A stretch of DNA of 64,000 bases, taken from assembly GCA_003131315.1 (NCBI GenBank), contig PKUV01000165.1:1-64000 (forward strand), written 5' to 3'. Positions within the stretch are counted from its first letter, which is position 1, and each line of letters opens with the position of its first letter. The DNA is from Acidobacteriaceae bacterium. GTDB lineage: Bacteria; Acidobacteriota; Terriglobia; Terriglobales; Acidobacteriaceae. The notes beneath the pieces were generated by a model. It was not told where the DNA came from and made no database searches. It worked only from the letters and a program-made list of their open reading frames with translations. Both the position numbers and the translations under genes were made by a program. Below are positions 1 through 8,388 of this stretch, piece after piece.

Positions 1-98
1 CATATCATGTGCTAACGACATATTTTGTGCGGTGTCTGTTGTCCAGTTGCCTAAACCGCACCGCTGGCGATGCGGTTGTACGCCGCGGTTTTCTTGGC

Positions 99-1199
99 TT
101 AGGACACGCGTTCGAGCGCGGTCGCAAAGGCATCGAGCGACAGCGAGCGCAGCAGGTTGCGGCGCAGCCCGCGCTCGACTTCGCCGAGACCGTCCGCGGC
201 GCGCTGCACCCAGGCGAAGTCGGCGGATTCGGACATTTTTTTGAGTTCGCCCAAAATGTCGGTGTTGCGGACCAGTTGCTCCGCGCCCGATTGCAGGAAC
301 ATCATGTCTTCGAGCAGCGAGTAGAGGGTGCGCAGAAGGTTTTCGATTTTCGCGCGGCCTTCGGCGCCGGAACGGTAGCTCTCGGTGGTCTTGAACAACT
401 CCGTGTGATCGCCGCTGCCGAGCGCGGATTTCAGCATGATGAGGGCGTGGTTGCGAGCGGCGGCGTAGCTTTCGAGATCGAACGATAAGGCGCGTCCGAT
501 GGCGCCTTCGCTGAGGCGGGCGACGAGCGCGCGCTGCCGCGCATTCCAATCGGGACGAAGCTTGGCGAGCCGGCTCTCGATCTCCGTGGAAGCGAGCGCG
601 CCGAGGTTGAAGGTCATGGAGCGGGAACGAATCGTAGGCAGCAATTCGCCGGGATTTTCGGTGAGCAGAAAAATGCTGGCGAACTCGGGCGGCTCCTCCA
701 GAACTTTGAGGAGCGAGTTGGCGGCCTCTTTCATGAAGGCCGAACTGGTGAAGACGTAAACGCGTTCGCGCGCTTCAGCGGGGCGATAGTAGATGGTCTG
801 AATGACGTGGCGAACCTGGTCGACCTTGATCATCAGTTGCGGTGGATCGGGCGGGATGATGAGCACGTCGGGGTGAGTCTGGACGAAGAGCCGGGTTTCT
901 TTCTTGTCCGTGTCGCGCAGATTTTCGCGAGCCTCGACGGCTTCGGCGAAGCGGGCGTCGAGGTCTTCGGCTTGGGCGATGCGAGTGCAGTTCGAGCAGC
1001 GTCCGCAGAAATCGGGCAAGCCGTCGGTGGTCGGCTGCTCCAGGCAGTTCATGGTGCGGGCGAGCATAAGAGCGAGCGTGTACTTGCCCGATCCGTGCGC
1101 ACCGGAAAGAATGACGGCGTGCGGAAAGCGCTTGCGCGCCAGCATCTCGCGCAGGCGATGGATGGTTTCCGGGTTGCCGGCGAATTCAGAAAAGGGCAT
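99..1199 (-). CDS. holB: DNA polymerase III subunit delta' (clamp-loader ATPase)
   Basis: The 366-residue product is the delta' subunit of the clamp loader, which helps open and load the sliding clamp at replication forks. Visible marks are a P-loop GAHGSGKYT near residue 33, a four-cysteine zinc module (CxxCxxC type with an upstream Cys) near residues 52-72, and the family signature LLKVLEEPPE followed by TENPGELLPTIRSR. The arginine-finger motif usually read as SRC is SRS here. The start ATG is at 1199. Downstream sequence to the window edge shows no further gene. It is the second gene after tmk on the same strand, a common pairing in bacteria. Assignment is by motifs, and no alignment was run. 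Confidence 0.9.
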   Translation of the reverse strand: MPFSEFAGNPETIHRLREMLARKRFPHAVILSGAHGSGKYTLALMLARTMNCLEQPTTDGLPDFCGRCSNCTRIAQAEDLDARFAEAVEARENLRDTDKKETRLFVQTHPDVLIIPPDPPQLMIKVDQVRHVIQTIYYRPAEARERVYVFTSSAFMKEAANSLLKVLEEPPEFASIFLLTENPGELLPTIRSRSMTFNLGALASTEIESRLAKLRPDWNARQRALVARLSEGAIGRALSFDLESYAAARNHALIMLKSALGSGDHTELFKTTESYRSGAEGRAKIENLLRTLYSLLEDMMFLQSGAEQLVRNTDILGELKKMSESADFAWVQRAADGLGEVERGLRRNLLRSLSLDAFATALERVS

Positions 1200-1205
1200 A
1201 AGAAT

Positions 1206-1278
1206 CGCTGTTGGCTTTTCGCTTTTCGCTGTTGGCTTTTAGCGCTTAGCGCTTCTCTAAAGGCGAACAGCGAAGAGC
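1206..1278. repeat. Heptanucleotide array (site 1) between holB and tmk
   Basis: The spacer is built from consecutive 7-mers such as gctgttg, gcttttc, gcttttc, gctgttg, gctttta, gcgctta, gcgcttc, then gcgaaca and gcgaaga. The last units are roughly complementary to the first, so the RNA could fold into a long imperfect hairpin. A 7-bp period is not compatible with coding. It is the first of at least twelve such sites here. Confidence 0.7.
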
Positions 1279-1285
1279 GGTTGCA

Positions 1286-1945
1286 CTAGACTTTCAGCTT
1301 TTTTCGCACCAGTTCCATGATAACCGCATGCGTTTCGCTGGGCGTGCCTCGGGCGTTTACGACGTGCACGCGCTGCGGCTCGCGGGCCGCGATGGCCAGG
1401 TACGCGTGGCGGACGCGTCCGAAAAAAGCCCGGTTTTCCTGCTCAAAGCGGTTCTCGTCTTTTTCCGAGCGGCCACCTTTGTGTTTTCGATTGCGACGCC
1501 GTGCGCGCTCGACGCTGAAAGCCACTTCGTTATCCAGCAGGATCGTCAGGTCGGGTTGCAGGTTGCCGCAGAGGATTTCGTGCATCTGCAGCACCGGCTT
1601 CGTGCCCAGCTTGCGGCCTCCACCCTGGTAAGCCTCGGTTGAATCGGTGAAGCGATCGCAGAGCACGATGCGTCCTTCGGCGAGCGCGGGCAGAATGACC
1701 TCGTGAACGTGCTGGGCGCGGGAAGCGAACATGAGCGCCATTTCAGTGAGCGGAGAAAGTCCCGCGGTGGCGGAGTGCAGCAGCACTTCGCGAATCTTCT
1801 CGCCCGTGGTGGTGCCGCCCGGTTCGCGGGTGATGGTGACGGAGAGCCCGTGGGCGCGCAGGGAACGCGCCAGCTTCTCGACTTGGGTGCTCTTGCCGCT
1901 GCCATCGAGACCTTCGAACGTGATAAATTTTCCGCGCGCGGGCAC
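1286..1945 (-). CDS. tmk: Thymidylate kinase
   Basis: Converts dTMP to dTDP in the cytoplasm. The P-loop GLDGSGKST lies close to the N terminus, as expected, followed by a DR(F/Y)T motif (CDRFTDST) and a lid segment rich in Arg/Lys. The open frame extends upstream to 2053, but the usual family N terminus is ARGKFITFEGLDG. I therefore place the start at a GTG at 1945 (219 residues, normal family length of about 210). The extra upstream 36 codons look like spacer: low-complexity leucine/alanine and repeated gcaatgagcaatga units. The gene is followed by the heptamer array and holB on the same strand. Confidence 0.88.
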   Translation of the reverse strand: MPARGKFITFEGLDGSGKSTQVEKLARSLRAHGLSVTITREPGGTTTGEKIREVLLHSATAGLSPLTEMALMFASRAQHVHEVILPALAEGRIVLCDRFTDSTEAYQGGGRKLGTKPVLQMHEILCGNLQPDLTILLDNEVAFSVERARRRNRKHKGGRSEKDENRFEQENRAFFGRVRHAYLAIAAREPQRVHVVNARGTPSETHAVIMELVRKKLKV

Positions 1946-2102
1946 GTCGGGATGATAGCAGGCGAGCAGGCGGGGAGCAGGCAATGAGCAATGAGCAATG
2001 AATGCGAGGGCCTGCCAGCGGCGAACCGGCCCGGCAGACTGATATATTAACATACGGTTCTATTTGCATCGCGGTGGGGCGACTCGACAATCCGGAGGGG
2101 AA

Positions 2103-4019
2103 ATGGGCTCACGTTGTGGGATGAGGAACTTTTTTTGTGCCGCAATTTTTCTGTTGTCATCGTTTTCAGGTTTTGGGGCAAATGGTCCGACAGTCGCGCT
2201 CTCCGTGGATGCGTCGGAAGCGCCGCGCAAGATCTTCCACGCGCAATTGCGCATTCCGGCTAAGCCCGGGACACTCACGCTCTACTATCCGAAATGGATT
2301 CCCGGCGAGCACGGGCCGACGGGTCCGATCACGGACTTGACGGGGCTGAAGTTTACGGCGAGCGGAAAGACGCTGAAATGGCGGCGCGATCTGCTGGACG
2401 GTTTTACTTTTCACGTTGAAGTTCCGGCGGGCGAGAACGAAGTCACCGCGAATCTCGATTACGCTTCGCCCGCGTCGCATGAGGCTGGATACAGCGCCGG
2501 GATGGCCGCGACGGAAAAATTGTACATCGTCAACTGGAACACGCTGTTGCTGTATCCCGCCGGGGTCGGTTCCGATCAACTCACGTATAGCGCGAGCTTG
2601 CGGCTACCCGCGGGATGGAAGTTTGGGACGTCGCTGCATGTTTCCAATCAGGTGGGCAACGATAACGAGATTCATTTTGCGCCCGTTTCCTTGACCATGC
2701 TGGTGGATGGTCCGGTCATCGCGGGCGAGTATTTGAAAGTGGTGCCACTGACGCCGCCCACCGAAAATCCTCCCGCGGAACTCGATGTTGCGGCCGACAG
2801 TGCCGCCGCGCTCGATGCTCCGGAAGAAGTCTGGGAACATTACCGGAACCTGGTGAAGCAAGCGGGAATTCTGTTTGGCGCGCGGCACTACACCAACTAT
2901 CATTTTCTGCTGACCCTGAGCGATCACGTCGCGCATTTCGGATTGGAGCATCATGAATCGAATGACAGCCGCGTCGAAGAGCGGTCGTTGGTGGAAGAAG
3001 ACGGAAGGAAACTGACCGCTGGCCTTCTGCCGCACGAGTATGTGCATTCGTGGAACGGGAAGTACCGGCGTCCGGCGGATCTGGCGACGCCCGATTTCGA
3101 ACAGCCGATGCAGACCGACTTGCTATGGGTGTATGAGGGCCTGACGTCATACCTGGGAGATATGCTTGCAGCGCGGAGCGGCGAGCGGACGCCCGCGTTG
3201 GCTCGCGATGGGCTGGCGCAGATTGCGGCGGATCTGGATCATCGTTCGGGCCGGACCTGGCGCAATTTGCAGGATACGGCGGACGGCGTTCCCACCATGC
3301 AGGACGCTCCCCACGGGTGGCAAGATTATCGCCGGCCGCTCGATTATTACGATGAAGACGTGCTCACATGGCTGTGGGCGGACGTGATCATCAGGCAGCA
3401 AAGCAAGGGCGCGAAATCGTTGGACGATTTCTGCAAACTGTTTCATGGCGCGCCAAGCGGTCCGCCCATGGTGAAGACCTACGCCTTCGACGACGTGGTG
3501 AACGCGCTGAACCAGGTCGTTCCCTACGACTGGCGCGGGTTCTGGACGGAGCGGCTGTCCAACCATGGCCCGGGCGCCCCGCTCGGCGGAGTCGAAGGAA
3601 GCGGATGGAAGCTGGTGTACGACGAGTACCCTTCGGAACTGGATCGCGCCCAGGATCGCGACGGAGATCGCGACGGAGATCGCGACGGAAAGACGATCAA
3701 TGCGCATTACTCGGTGGGACTCGTGGCCGGGAGCGATGGCGTGATTCGGGATACGGTCGAGGGCATGCTTGCCGCGAAGGCCGGGATCGGGCCGGGGATG
3801 AAGATTGTCGCGGTGAACGGCCGCAGGTTTTCATCGGATGCCTGGCACGACGCCATCCGAGCCGCTAAGAGCAGTCCGTCGCCGATCGAGCTGATCGTCG
3901 AAAACACAGATTATTTCCGCGTCGTGAAACTCGATTATCACGGCGGCGAGAAGTATCCACACCTGGTGCGGGACGAGTCGAAGCCGGATCTGCTGACGGA
4001 AATTTATAGGGCGAAGTAA
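2103..4019 (+). CDS. Exported M61-family aminopeptidase with C-terminal PDZ domain
   Basis: Predicted zinc metallopeptidase of family M61 (glycyl aminopeptidase type), exported. An N-terminal signal peptide is visible (hydrophobic run NFFCAAIFLLSSFSGFGA). The zinc motif HEYVHSWNGK lies near residue 310, with the typical WVYEGLTSY glutamate ligand about 45 residues later. A PDZ domain occupies roughly residues 535-625 (LVAGSDGVIRDTVEGMLAAKAG, GMKIVAVNGR). ATG at 2103 was chosen because GGAGGGG precedes it closely; a TTG at 2064 is also in frame. A 12-bp unit is repeated in tandem near 3654-3690 and gives an Asp-Arg-Asp-Gly repeat just before the PDZ domain. Confidence 0.85.
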   Translation: MGSRCGMRNFFCAAIFLLSSFSGFGANGPTVALSVDASEAPRKIFHAQLRIPAKPGTLTLYYPKWIPGEHGPTGPITDLTGLKFTASGKTLKWRRDLLDGFTFHVEVPAGENEVTANLDYASPASHEAGYSAGMAATEKLYIVNWNTLLLYPAGVGSDQLTYSASLRLPAGWKFGTSLHVSNQVGNDNEIHFAPVSLTMLVDGPVIAGEYLKVVPLTPPTENPPAELDVAADSAAALDAPEEVWEHYRNLVKQAGILFGARHYTNYHFLLTLSDHVAHFGLEHHESNDSRVEERSLVEEDGRKLTAGLLPHEYVHSWNGKYRRPADLATPDFEQPMQTDLLWVYEGLTSYLGDMLAARSGERTPALARDGLAQIAADLDHRSGRTWRNLQDTADGVPTMQDAPHGWQDYRRPLDYYDEDVLTWLWADVIIRQQSKGAKSLDDFCKLFHGAPSGPPMVKTYAFDDVVNALNQVVPYDWRGFWTERLSNHGPGAPLGGVEGSGWKLVYDEYPSELDRAQDRDGDRDGDRDGKTINAHYSVGLVAGSDGVIRDTVEGMLAAKAGIGPGMKIVAVNGRRFSSDAWHDAIRAAKSSPSPIELIVENTDYFRVVKLDYHGGEKYPHLVRDESKPDLLTEIYRAK

Positions 4020-4036
4020 GAAGCGAGGGAAATCGG

Positions 4037-4071
4037 GGTTCGTATCGGGGCACCGCTTTAGCGATGCCGCA
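4037..4071 (-). repeat. CTAAAG-loop hairpin repeat, single copy
   Basis: On the minus strand this reads as a stem around the loop GCTAAAGC followed by a GATACGAA tail. It matches the two tandem copies at 38231-38296. It sits in the spacer between the convergent M61 peptidase and rnhB genes, where it could serve as a terminator or processing hairpin. Confidence 0.55.
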
Positions 4072-4084
4072 AGGCCTTCCGCTT

Positions 4085-4112
4085 GTAGAGACGGGGCTTG
4101 CCGCGTCTCTAC
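4085..4112. repeat. GTAGAGAC palindromic repeat, copy 1
   Basis: Near-perfect inverted repeat: arms gtagagacg and cgtctctac around gggcttgc. The same palindrome recurs at 19394-19421, 20057-20083 and, inside mutM, at 40115-40141. Located between two convergent genes. Confidence 0.7.
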
Positions 4113-4134
4113 GAGAGACTTCTTCCGCAGCCTG

Positions 4135-4926
4135 CTAGCCCTCCGAGATTGCCACCAGCTCTTCGTCGCCGGAACTTACTTCGGGAGCCGGGCCAAGCAT
4201 AAAGCCGAGAACTTCCTGCGGAATCGGTGCGCTCCACACCGGAGAAAACGACTGCCGATGCAGCGGCGAGGGGCCGTGCTCGCGCAGGGCCGCGAGGTGG
4301 TGCGGCGTGCAGTATCCCTTGTTCGATGCCAAGCCGTACATGGGGAAGACCGGGTCCCAGGCGGAGATCATGCGGTCGCGTTCCACCTTCGCAATGATGG
4401 AAGCGGCGGCGATGGAGGCAGAGAGCGCGTCGCCATGAATGATCGGTTGTTGGGGAAGTTCGCAATCGAGTCTCACCGCATCGACAAGAAGATAGCTCGC
4501 CGCTGGCGCCAGTTGCTGAACCGCATGCAGCATGGCGAGGCGCGAAGCCTGGTAGATATTGATTTGATCGATGCGGGCGGAATCCACGGCGGCAACGGCC
4601 CAGGCGATGGAATGCTCGCGAATGCGGAGCGCGAGTTCTTCGCGGCGTCCGGCGGGAAGCAGTTTGGAATCGCGCAGGCCGCGAATGCGGTGCGCAGGGT
4701 CGTCGTTCCGATAGAGGATAACGGCGGCAGCTACGACCGGGCCAAACAGCGATCCGCGGCCGACTTCATCGACTCCGGCAACGTGGGTCGCGCCCGCGGC
4801 CCAAGCCCGCTTTTCAAAGTTAAGAGTGCAGCGCAGCTTTTTCAGCAGGCGCAATTTGGCAGCGGAGGCAGAAATCCCGTTCGAAGTCTTCGATGTGGGC
4901 GCGGACCTGGAGCCTGGCTTGGGCAC
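4135..4926 (-). CDS. rnhB: Ribonuclease HII
   Basis: Removes RNA from RNA/DNA hybrids, including single misincorporated ribonucleotides. The diagnostic DEVGRGSLFGPVVAAAV block lies near residues 53-70; the later acidic catalytic residues fall in LLVDAV and in the region around AASIIAKVERD. The 263-residue frame is longer than the usual 200-220 because of a 45-residue basic N-terminal extension, which may be partly artefactual; starts closer to the catalytic core are possible. It is the last gene of the rpsP-khpA-rimM-trmD-rplS-rnhB cluster, separated from rplS by a long inverted repeat. Confidence 0.88.
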   Translation of the reverse strand: MPKPGSRSAPTSKTSNGISASAAKLRLLKKLRCTLNFEKRAWAAGATHVAGVDEVGRGSLFGPVVAAAVILYRNDDPAHRIRGLRDSKLLPAGRREELALRIREHSIAWAVAAVDSARIDQINIYQASRLAMLHAVQQLAPAASYLLVDAVRLDCELPQQPIIHGDALSASIAAASIIAKVERDRMISAWDPVFPMYGLASNKGYCTPHHLAALREHGPSPLHRQSFSPVWSAPIPQEVLGFMLGPAPEVSSGDEELVAISEG

Positions 4927-5014
4927 GGAATCTGATCAGCATCTTCGCCGAAGAAGACGCGCGAAGCAAGAGCGGAGTGCTGGCATCGCGCAAGGTTGCG
5001 GCATAAATCCCAAC

Positions 5015-5094
5015 TGTCATCCTGAGCGAAGCGAAGGACCTGCTTTTTTGTCAGTGCACGAGAAAGCAGATCCTTCGCTTCGCTCAGGATGACA
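5015..5094. repeat. Long inverted repeat between rplS and rnhB
   Basis: Two arms of about 32 bases (left tgtcatcctgagcgaagcga..., right ...tcgcttcgctcaggatgaca) form a nearly perfect hairpin with a short loop. A single arm recurs at 37847-37874. In an operon spacer this would give a very stable RNA stem that could attenuate rnhB or protect the upstream mRNA. Confidence 0.75.
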
Positions 5095-5180
5095 ATCCAA
5101 GAAAATGTCGCGAACTTGCGGGACAGGACATCAAGCCGACGCCTGGGCAGGCGTCGGCCCGGCAGAAGAGTAACCGGTGC

Positions 5181-5531
5181 TTATTGTTGTTCGACTTCTT
5201 TCAGTCGCGCAGCCTTGCCCTTGAGCCCGCGCAGGTAGTAAAGCTTAGCGCGGCGGACTTTGGCGGAGCGCACGACGTCAATCTTGTCGATGACCTTGGA
5301 GTCGATGGGGAAGATACGCTCCACGCCCTGGCCGAAACTGATCTTGCGGACCGTAAAGCTGGGTTGGGCGCCTCGCTTCCGGGCAATGACGACGCCTTCG
5401 AACGCTTGCAGGCGCTCTTTTTCGCCTTCTCTGATCTTGACCAGCACCTTGATCGTATCGCCGGGGCCAAACTTCGGGATGTCGGTGCGGCGCGATTTGG
5501 CCAGCAGTTTTTCGATAATCGGATTGCGCAT
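5181..5531 (-). CDS. rplS: 50S ribosomal protein L19
   Basis: A 116-residue ribosomal protein at the 30S/50S interface. The sequence has the family marks [30 protein letters not shown] and the C-terminal [20 protein letters not shown]. Length matches the family (about 115). It follows trmD with a 12-base gap, the usual rpsP-rimM-trmD-rplS order. Confidence 0.96.
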   Translation of the reverse strand: MRNPIIEKLLAKSRRTDIPKFGPGDTIKVLVKIREGEKERLQAFEGVVIARKRGAQPSFTVRKISFGQGVERIFPIDSKVIDKIDVVRSAKVRRAKLYYLRGLKGKAARLKEVEQQ

Positions 5532-5543
5532 AACGTTTCCTTC

Positions 5544-6377
5544 CTAACTCTTGCCGTTGATCTGAGCCCGCATGATTTGGGCCAGCAATTCCTTGTCTTC
5601 CGCGGTCAGCGCAACCCGCTCCAGTAAATCGGGACGGTTGCGCAGCGTTTTCGCCAAAGCCGTTTTGCGGCGCCAGCTGCGAATCTGGTCGTGGTTGCCG
5701 TTCATCAGTACTTCCGGCACCGCCATGCCGCGAAAATCCGCGGGACGCGTGTAATGCGGATAGTCGAGCAATCCGCCGGAAACGCAGGTGGAACTCGGCC
5801 CGTCGCCCGCCAGCTCCGCCTGTCCGGTAAACGACTCGGTGAACGACTCCTGGCGCGTCGAAGCCTGGTTGCCAACCGCGCCCGGGATCAGCCGCGTAAC
5901 TGTGTCCACGATCACCGCCGCGCCCAGTTCGCCCCCGCTCAGCACATAGTCGCCGATCGAAACTTCGCGATCCGCCAGATTCTCGCTGATGCGTTCGTCC
6001 ACGCCTTCGTAACGTCCGCAGATGAGGACGATCCGGTCCAGCGCGGAAAGTTCCGCCGCCAGCGACTGGTCGAGCCTGCGACCCTGTGCGGAAAGCAGAA
6101 TCACCGACTGCTTCGCGCCCGGGCTTAAGCGGAGTTCACGCGACGCCACGTTGCCGAACGACTCCAAACATTCAAAGATCGGTTCCGGCTTCAGGACCAT
6201 CCCCTCGCCGCCGCCGAACGGGCGGTCATCCACGGTGCGGTGCTTGTCTTTCGTGAAAGCCCGCAGATCGTGAATGCTGATTTCCACCAGGCCTGTTTCC
6301 CGCGCCCGGCGGACAATTCCGTAATCCAGTGGTCCGCGAAAGAAGTCGGGAAAGATCGTGAGAATGTCGACCTTCAT
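5544..6377 (-). CDS. trmD: tRNA (guanine-N1-)-methyltransferase
   Basis: Methylates G37 of tRNAs next to the anticodon, preventing frameshifts. The N terminus MKVDILTIFPDFF, the SAM-binding trefoil-knot stretch ICGRYEGVDERI, and GDYVLSGGELGA are diagnostic. At 277 residues it is slightly longer than typical (about 250). It sits between rimM and rplS; the rimM-trmD spacer holds a heptamer array. Confidence 0.95.
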   Translation of the reverse strand: MKVDILTIFPDFFRGPLDYGIVRRARETGLVEISIHDLRAFTKDKHRTVDDRPFGGGEGMVLKPEPIFECLESFGNVASRELRLSPGAKQSVILLSAQGRRLDQSLAAELSALDRIVLICGRYEGVDERISENLADREVSIGDYVLSGGELGAAVIVDTVTRLIPGAVGNQASTRQESFTESFTGQAELAGDGPSSTCVSGGLLDYPHYTRPADFRGMAVPEVLMNGNHDQIRSWRRKTALAKTLRNRPDLLERVALTAEDKELLAQIMRAQINGKS

Positions 6378-6455
6378 TTGCGGACGAAACCTTTTTCACC
6401 GCCGAGACGCAGAGTTCGCCGAGCAGAGCATTCAAGGATCAACCACCCGCGCTTT

Positions 6456-6500
6456 GCGAACAGCGAACGACCATCGACCAACGACTAACGACTAACGACT
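6456..6500. repeat. Heptanucleotide array (site 2) between rimM and trmD
   Basis: Consecutive 7-mers gcgaaca, gcgaacg, accatcg, accaacg, actaacg, actaacg, acttctt. The array runs into the 3' end of rimM: the rimM stop codon (6492-6494) and its last two codons lie within it. Confidence 0.7.
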
Positions 6501-7073
6501 TCTTTCTTTATCTTCCTTCTTTACCGGCTCGTTCACTTCCAGCAAGCCTTCCGGCAACTTCATCCGGACCTGCCTCCGCTCCAGATCCAGCTTCTCCAAG
6601 TACGCCTCGGCGAAGGGAATCTCGTACGGTAGCTTCGCTGCCCGCTCTTTGCTTCTGACAACCAGCAGCGGCGCTTCTCCCGCGCCGAACTGTACATCTT
6701 CTATCTCGCCGATCTCACGCTGGCCATCGAACACGGTGCAACCGATCAGGTCGCTCAGGTACGTCCAGCCCGGCTCCAACTCGGCGCGTTCCCTGCGCGG
6801 AAGCTGAAGTTCAGCGCCAACCAGCGGCTCGGCATCGGAAATCGTCTCGATGCCCTCAAACTTCAGCACCAGAAAACTCTTATGCGGCCAGAGATCCTCG
6901 ACCGTAACTTCGCGGCGCTCGCCGTCTTTCCCGAGCGCCCACAGACGCATGTCTTGCCGGAAGCGGTCCGGAACATCGGTGTGCAATTCGACCGCTACTT
7001 CTCCGCGGCGTCCCTGCGTCTTGATGACGACCGCCAGGGTAATCCATTCGCCACTTGCGTCCGGTGCCGCGAT
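6492..7073 (-). CDS. rimM: Ribosome maturation factor RimM (non-canonical start)
   Basis: RimM helps 30S maturation and binds ribosomal protein S19. The core is clear: KTQGRRGEVAVELHTDVPDRF, then the PRC-barrel part with WTYLSDLIGC and EIPFAEAYL. The nearest in-frame canonical start (TTG at 6986) would delete the conserved TQGRRGE element, so the real protein must begin further upstream. The frame stays open into khpA, but no in-frame ATG, GTG or TTG was found between 6990 and about 7190. I place the 5' end at an ATC at 7073, about 10 bases after a GGAGA motif; an ATT at 7043 is another option. The product is certain, the start is not. Confidence 0.75.
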   Translation of the reverse strand: MAAPDASGEWITLAVVIKTQGRRGEVAVELHTDVPDRFRQDMRLWALGKDGERREVTVEDLWPHKSFLVLKFEGIETISDAEPLVGAELQLPRRERAELEPGWTYLSDLIGCTVFDGQREIGEIEDVQFGAGEAPLLVVRSKERAAKLPYEIPFAEAYLEKLDLERRQVRMKLPEGLLEVNEPVKKEDKERSR

Positions 7074-7084
7074 TCGCCGATCTC

Positions 7085-7336
7085 CTATTCGATGATCTCG
7101 AGCGCGTAGCGCTTGTTCTGCTTCGATCCCGCCGCGCTCAGCACGTTGCGCAAGGCGCGGGCGACGCGGCCGGAGCGTCCAATGATTTTGCCCAGGTCGG
7201 CCTCGGCCACTTCGAGCTCGATGACGGTTTCGTCTCCGTCTTCGTACTCGTCAATAAAAACCTCGCCCTTGGCCTCGACGATCGCCTTGGCGATGTGCTC
7301 AATCATGGCGCGTGCGCTGACGGCCGGCTCGATCAT
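7085..7336 (-). CDS. khpA: KH-domain RNA-binding protein KhpA
   Basis: An 83-residue single KH domain protein (YlqC family) that binds RNA, usually with KhpB/Jag, and affects cell envelope and ribosome-related functions. The KH signature GKIIGRSGR lies at about residues 49-57. It is placed between rpsP and rimM, the usual location in many phyla. Confidence 0.92.
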   Translation of the reverse strand: MIEPAVSARAMIEHIAKAIVEAKGEVFIDEYEDGDETVIELEVAEADLGKIIGRSGRVARALRNVLSAAGSKQNKRYALEIIE

Positions 7337-7369
7337 GCGGTGCTCCTGAATTGGCGAGTGTAGGGACGG

Positions 7370-7627
7370 CTAGGCGACCGAAGCGGCCGCAGCCGGCGCG
7401 GGGAGAGCAAGCAGTTTCCTGACGCGGTCCGAACATTGGGCGCCTTTCCCAACCCAGTGCTCAATGCGCTCCCGTTTCAGGTCGAAAGTGGCCGGATCGG
7501 TGCGCGGATTGTACGTGCCCACCACTTCCACCGGGCGGCCATTGCGAGCCCGCTCCTTCTCAATCACCACCACTCGGTAATACGGTTGTTTGCGCGCACC
7601 AAAGCGCGCCAGACGGATCATTAACAC
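7370..7627 (-). CDS. rpsP: 30S ribosomal protein S16
   Basis: An 85-residue small-subunit protein. Family marks are MIRLARFGARKQPYYRVVV, VGTYNPRTDP, and RIEHWVGKGAQCSDRV. The open frame begins with GTG TTA ATG, so translation may start at the GTG or at the ATG two codons later. First gene of the ribosomal/RNA-modification operon; its promoter candidate is at 7681-7709. Confidence 0.95.
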   Translation of the reverse strand: MLMIRLARFGARKQPYYRVVVIEKERARNGRPVEVVGTYNPRTDPATFDLKRERIEHWVGKGAQCSDRVRKLLALPAPAAAASVA

Positions 7628-7680
7628 AGACTTCAGTATCCTTTTCCCGGAAGAGTCCGGCGAAGTAAAGACAAGCCATT

Positions 7681-7709
7681 ATTATGCCGGAGCTTAGCGG
7701 TTTTCGCAA
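7681..7709 (-). promoter_or_regulatory. Candidate sigma-70-type promoter of the rpsP operon
   Basis: On the minus strand TTGCGA (7704-7709) and CATAAT (7681-7686) are separated by 17 bases, a good match to the housekeeping -35/-10 layout. The predicted transcript would have a leader of roughly 45-50 bases before rpsP. Prediction from spacing and hexamers only. Confidence 0.45.
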
Positions 7710-7859
7710 ATGCGGTAAGGGGCTGGAAGAGCCTACTCACATCGTCTCCCCCTATCGAGGTTGAAATGTTTGAGTGAGAAACGGCGCAGCGTTCTGGCCG
7801 GGTTAGCGGCATTTTGCCGGGGGTGGGGCCGGGAAAGGTCGCCCTCCCGGCGGTTACAT

Positions 7860-8372
7860 TCACGCCACGATCTGTAGCTTCAACTCCGCCAGAACCCGCT
7901 CCACCACGCCGCGCGTTTTCACCAACGCCGCAGGAATTGCGCTGGCCACGCTCTCGGAAAGCCCCAGTTCCGTGCGCACCCGCTCCGGCTCAACACCGAT
8001 CAGAAAAACCCGCTCGGGCAGTTCGTCCAGCAATTGAGCAGCCGCCAGCAGTTCTCCCGCATTCCCCTCGTGCGCGGTCGTGGATCGCGTTACCCCACAG
8101 CCCAGCACCTCCGCCCCTTCCAGAACCGACACAGCCCCGGCGTTTTTCCCGCCCGCAAACGCATCCAGAATAATCAGGGCCTCTCGTCCCGCCAGATAGC
8201 CGAGCAATGCCATGCCCAGCGTACCGCCATCGATGCACTCCACGGCCGGCACGCCGGCATACAGCCCGTGCACTTCCCGCAGCAGCGCCGGCCCCACGCC
8301 ATCGTCGCCAAGCAGAACATTCCCGAGGCCCAGCACCAGCACCGGAGGCACGAGTTGATCGCTGGTCTGCAT
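7860..8372 (-). CDS. hyaD: NiFe-hydrogenase maturation protease
   Basis: A 170-residue endopeptidase that trims the C-terminal tail of the hydrogenase large subunit after nickel insertion. The family motif LGLGNVLLGDDGVG is near the N terminus; the second nickel-binding Asp is in IILDAF and the His in TTAHEGNAGELL. ATG at 8372 is preferred over the upstream ATG at 8396, because GAAGG sits at good distance and the longer version runs into the heptamer array. Last gene of the hydrogenase operon. Confidence 0.88.
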   Translation of the reverse strand: MQTSDQLVPPVLVLGLGNVLLGDDGVGPALLREVHGLYAGVPAVECIDGGTLGMALLGYLAGREALIILDAFAGGKNAGAVSVLEGAEVLGCGVTRSTTAHEGNAGELLAAAQLLDELPERVFLIGVEPERVRTELGLSESVASAIPAALVKTRGVVERVLAELKLQIVA

Positions 8373-8388
8373 GGATTGGCCTTCAGGA

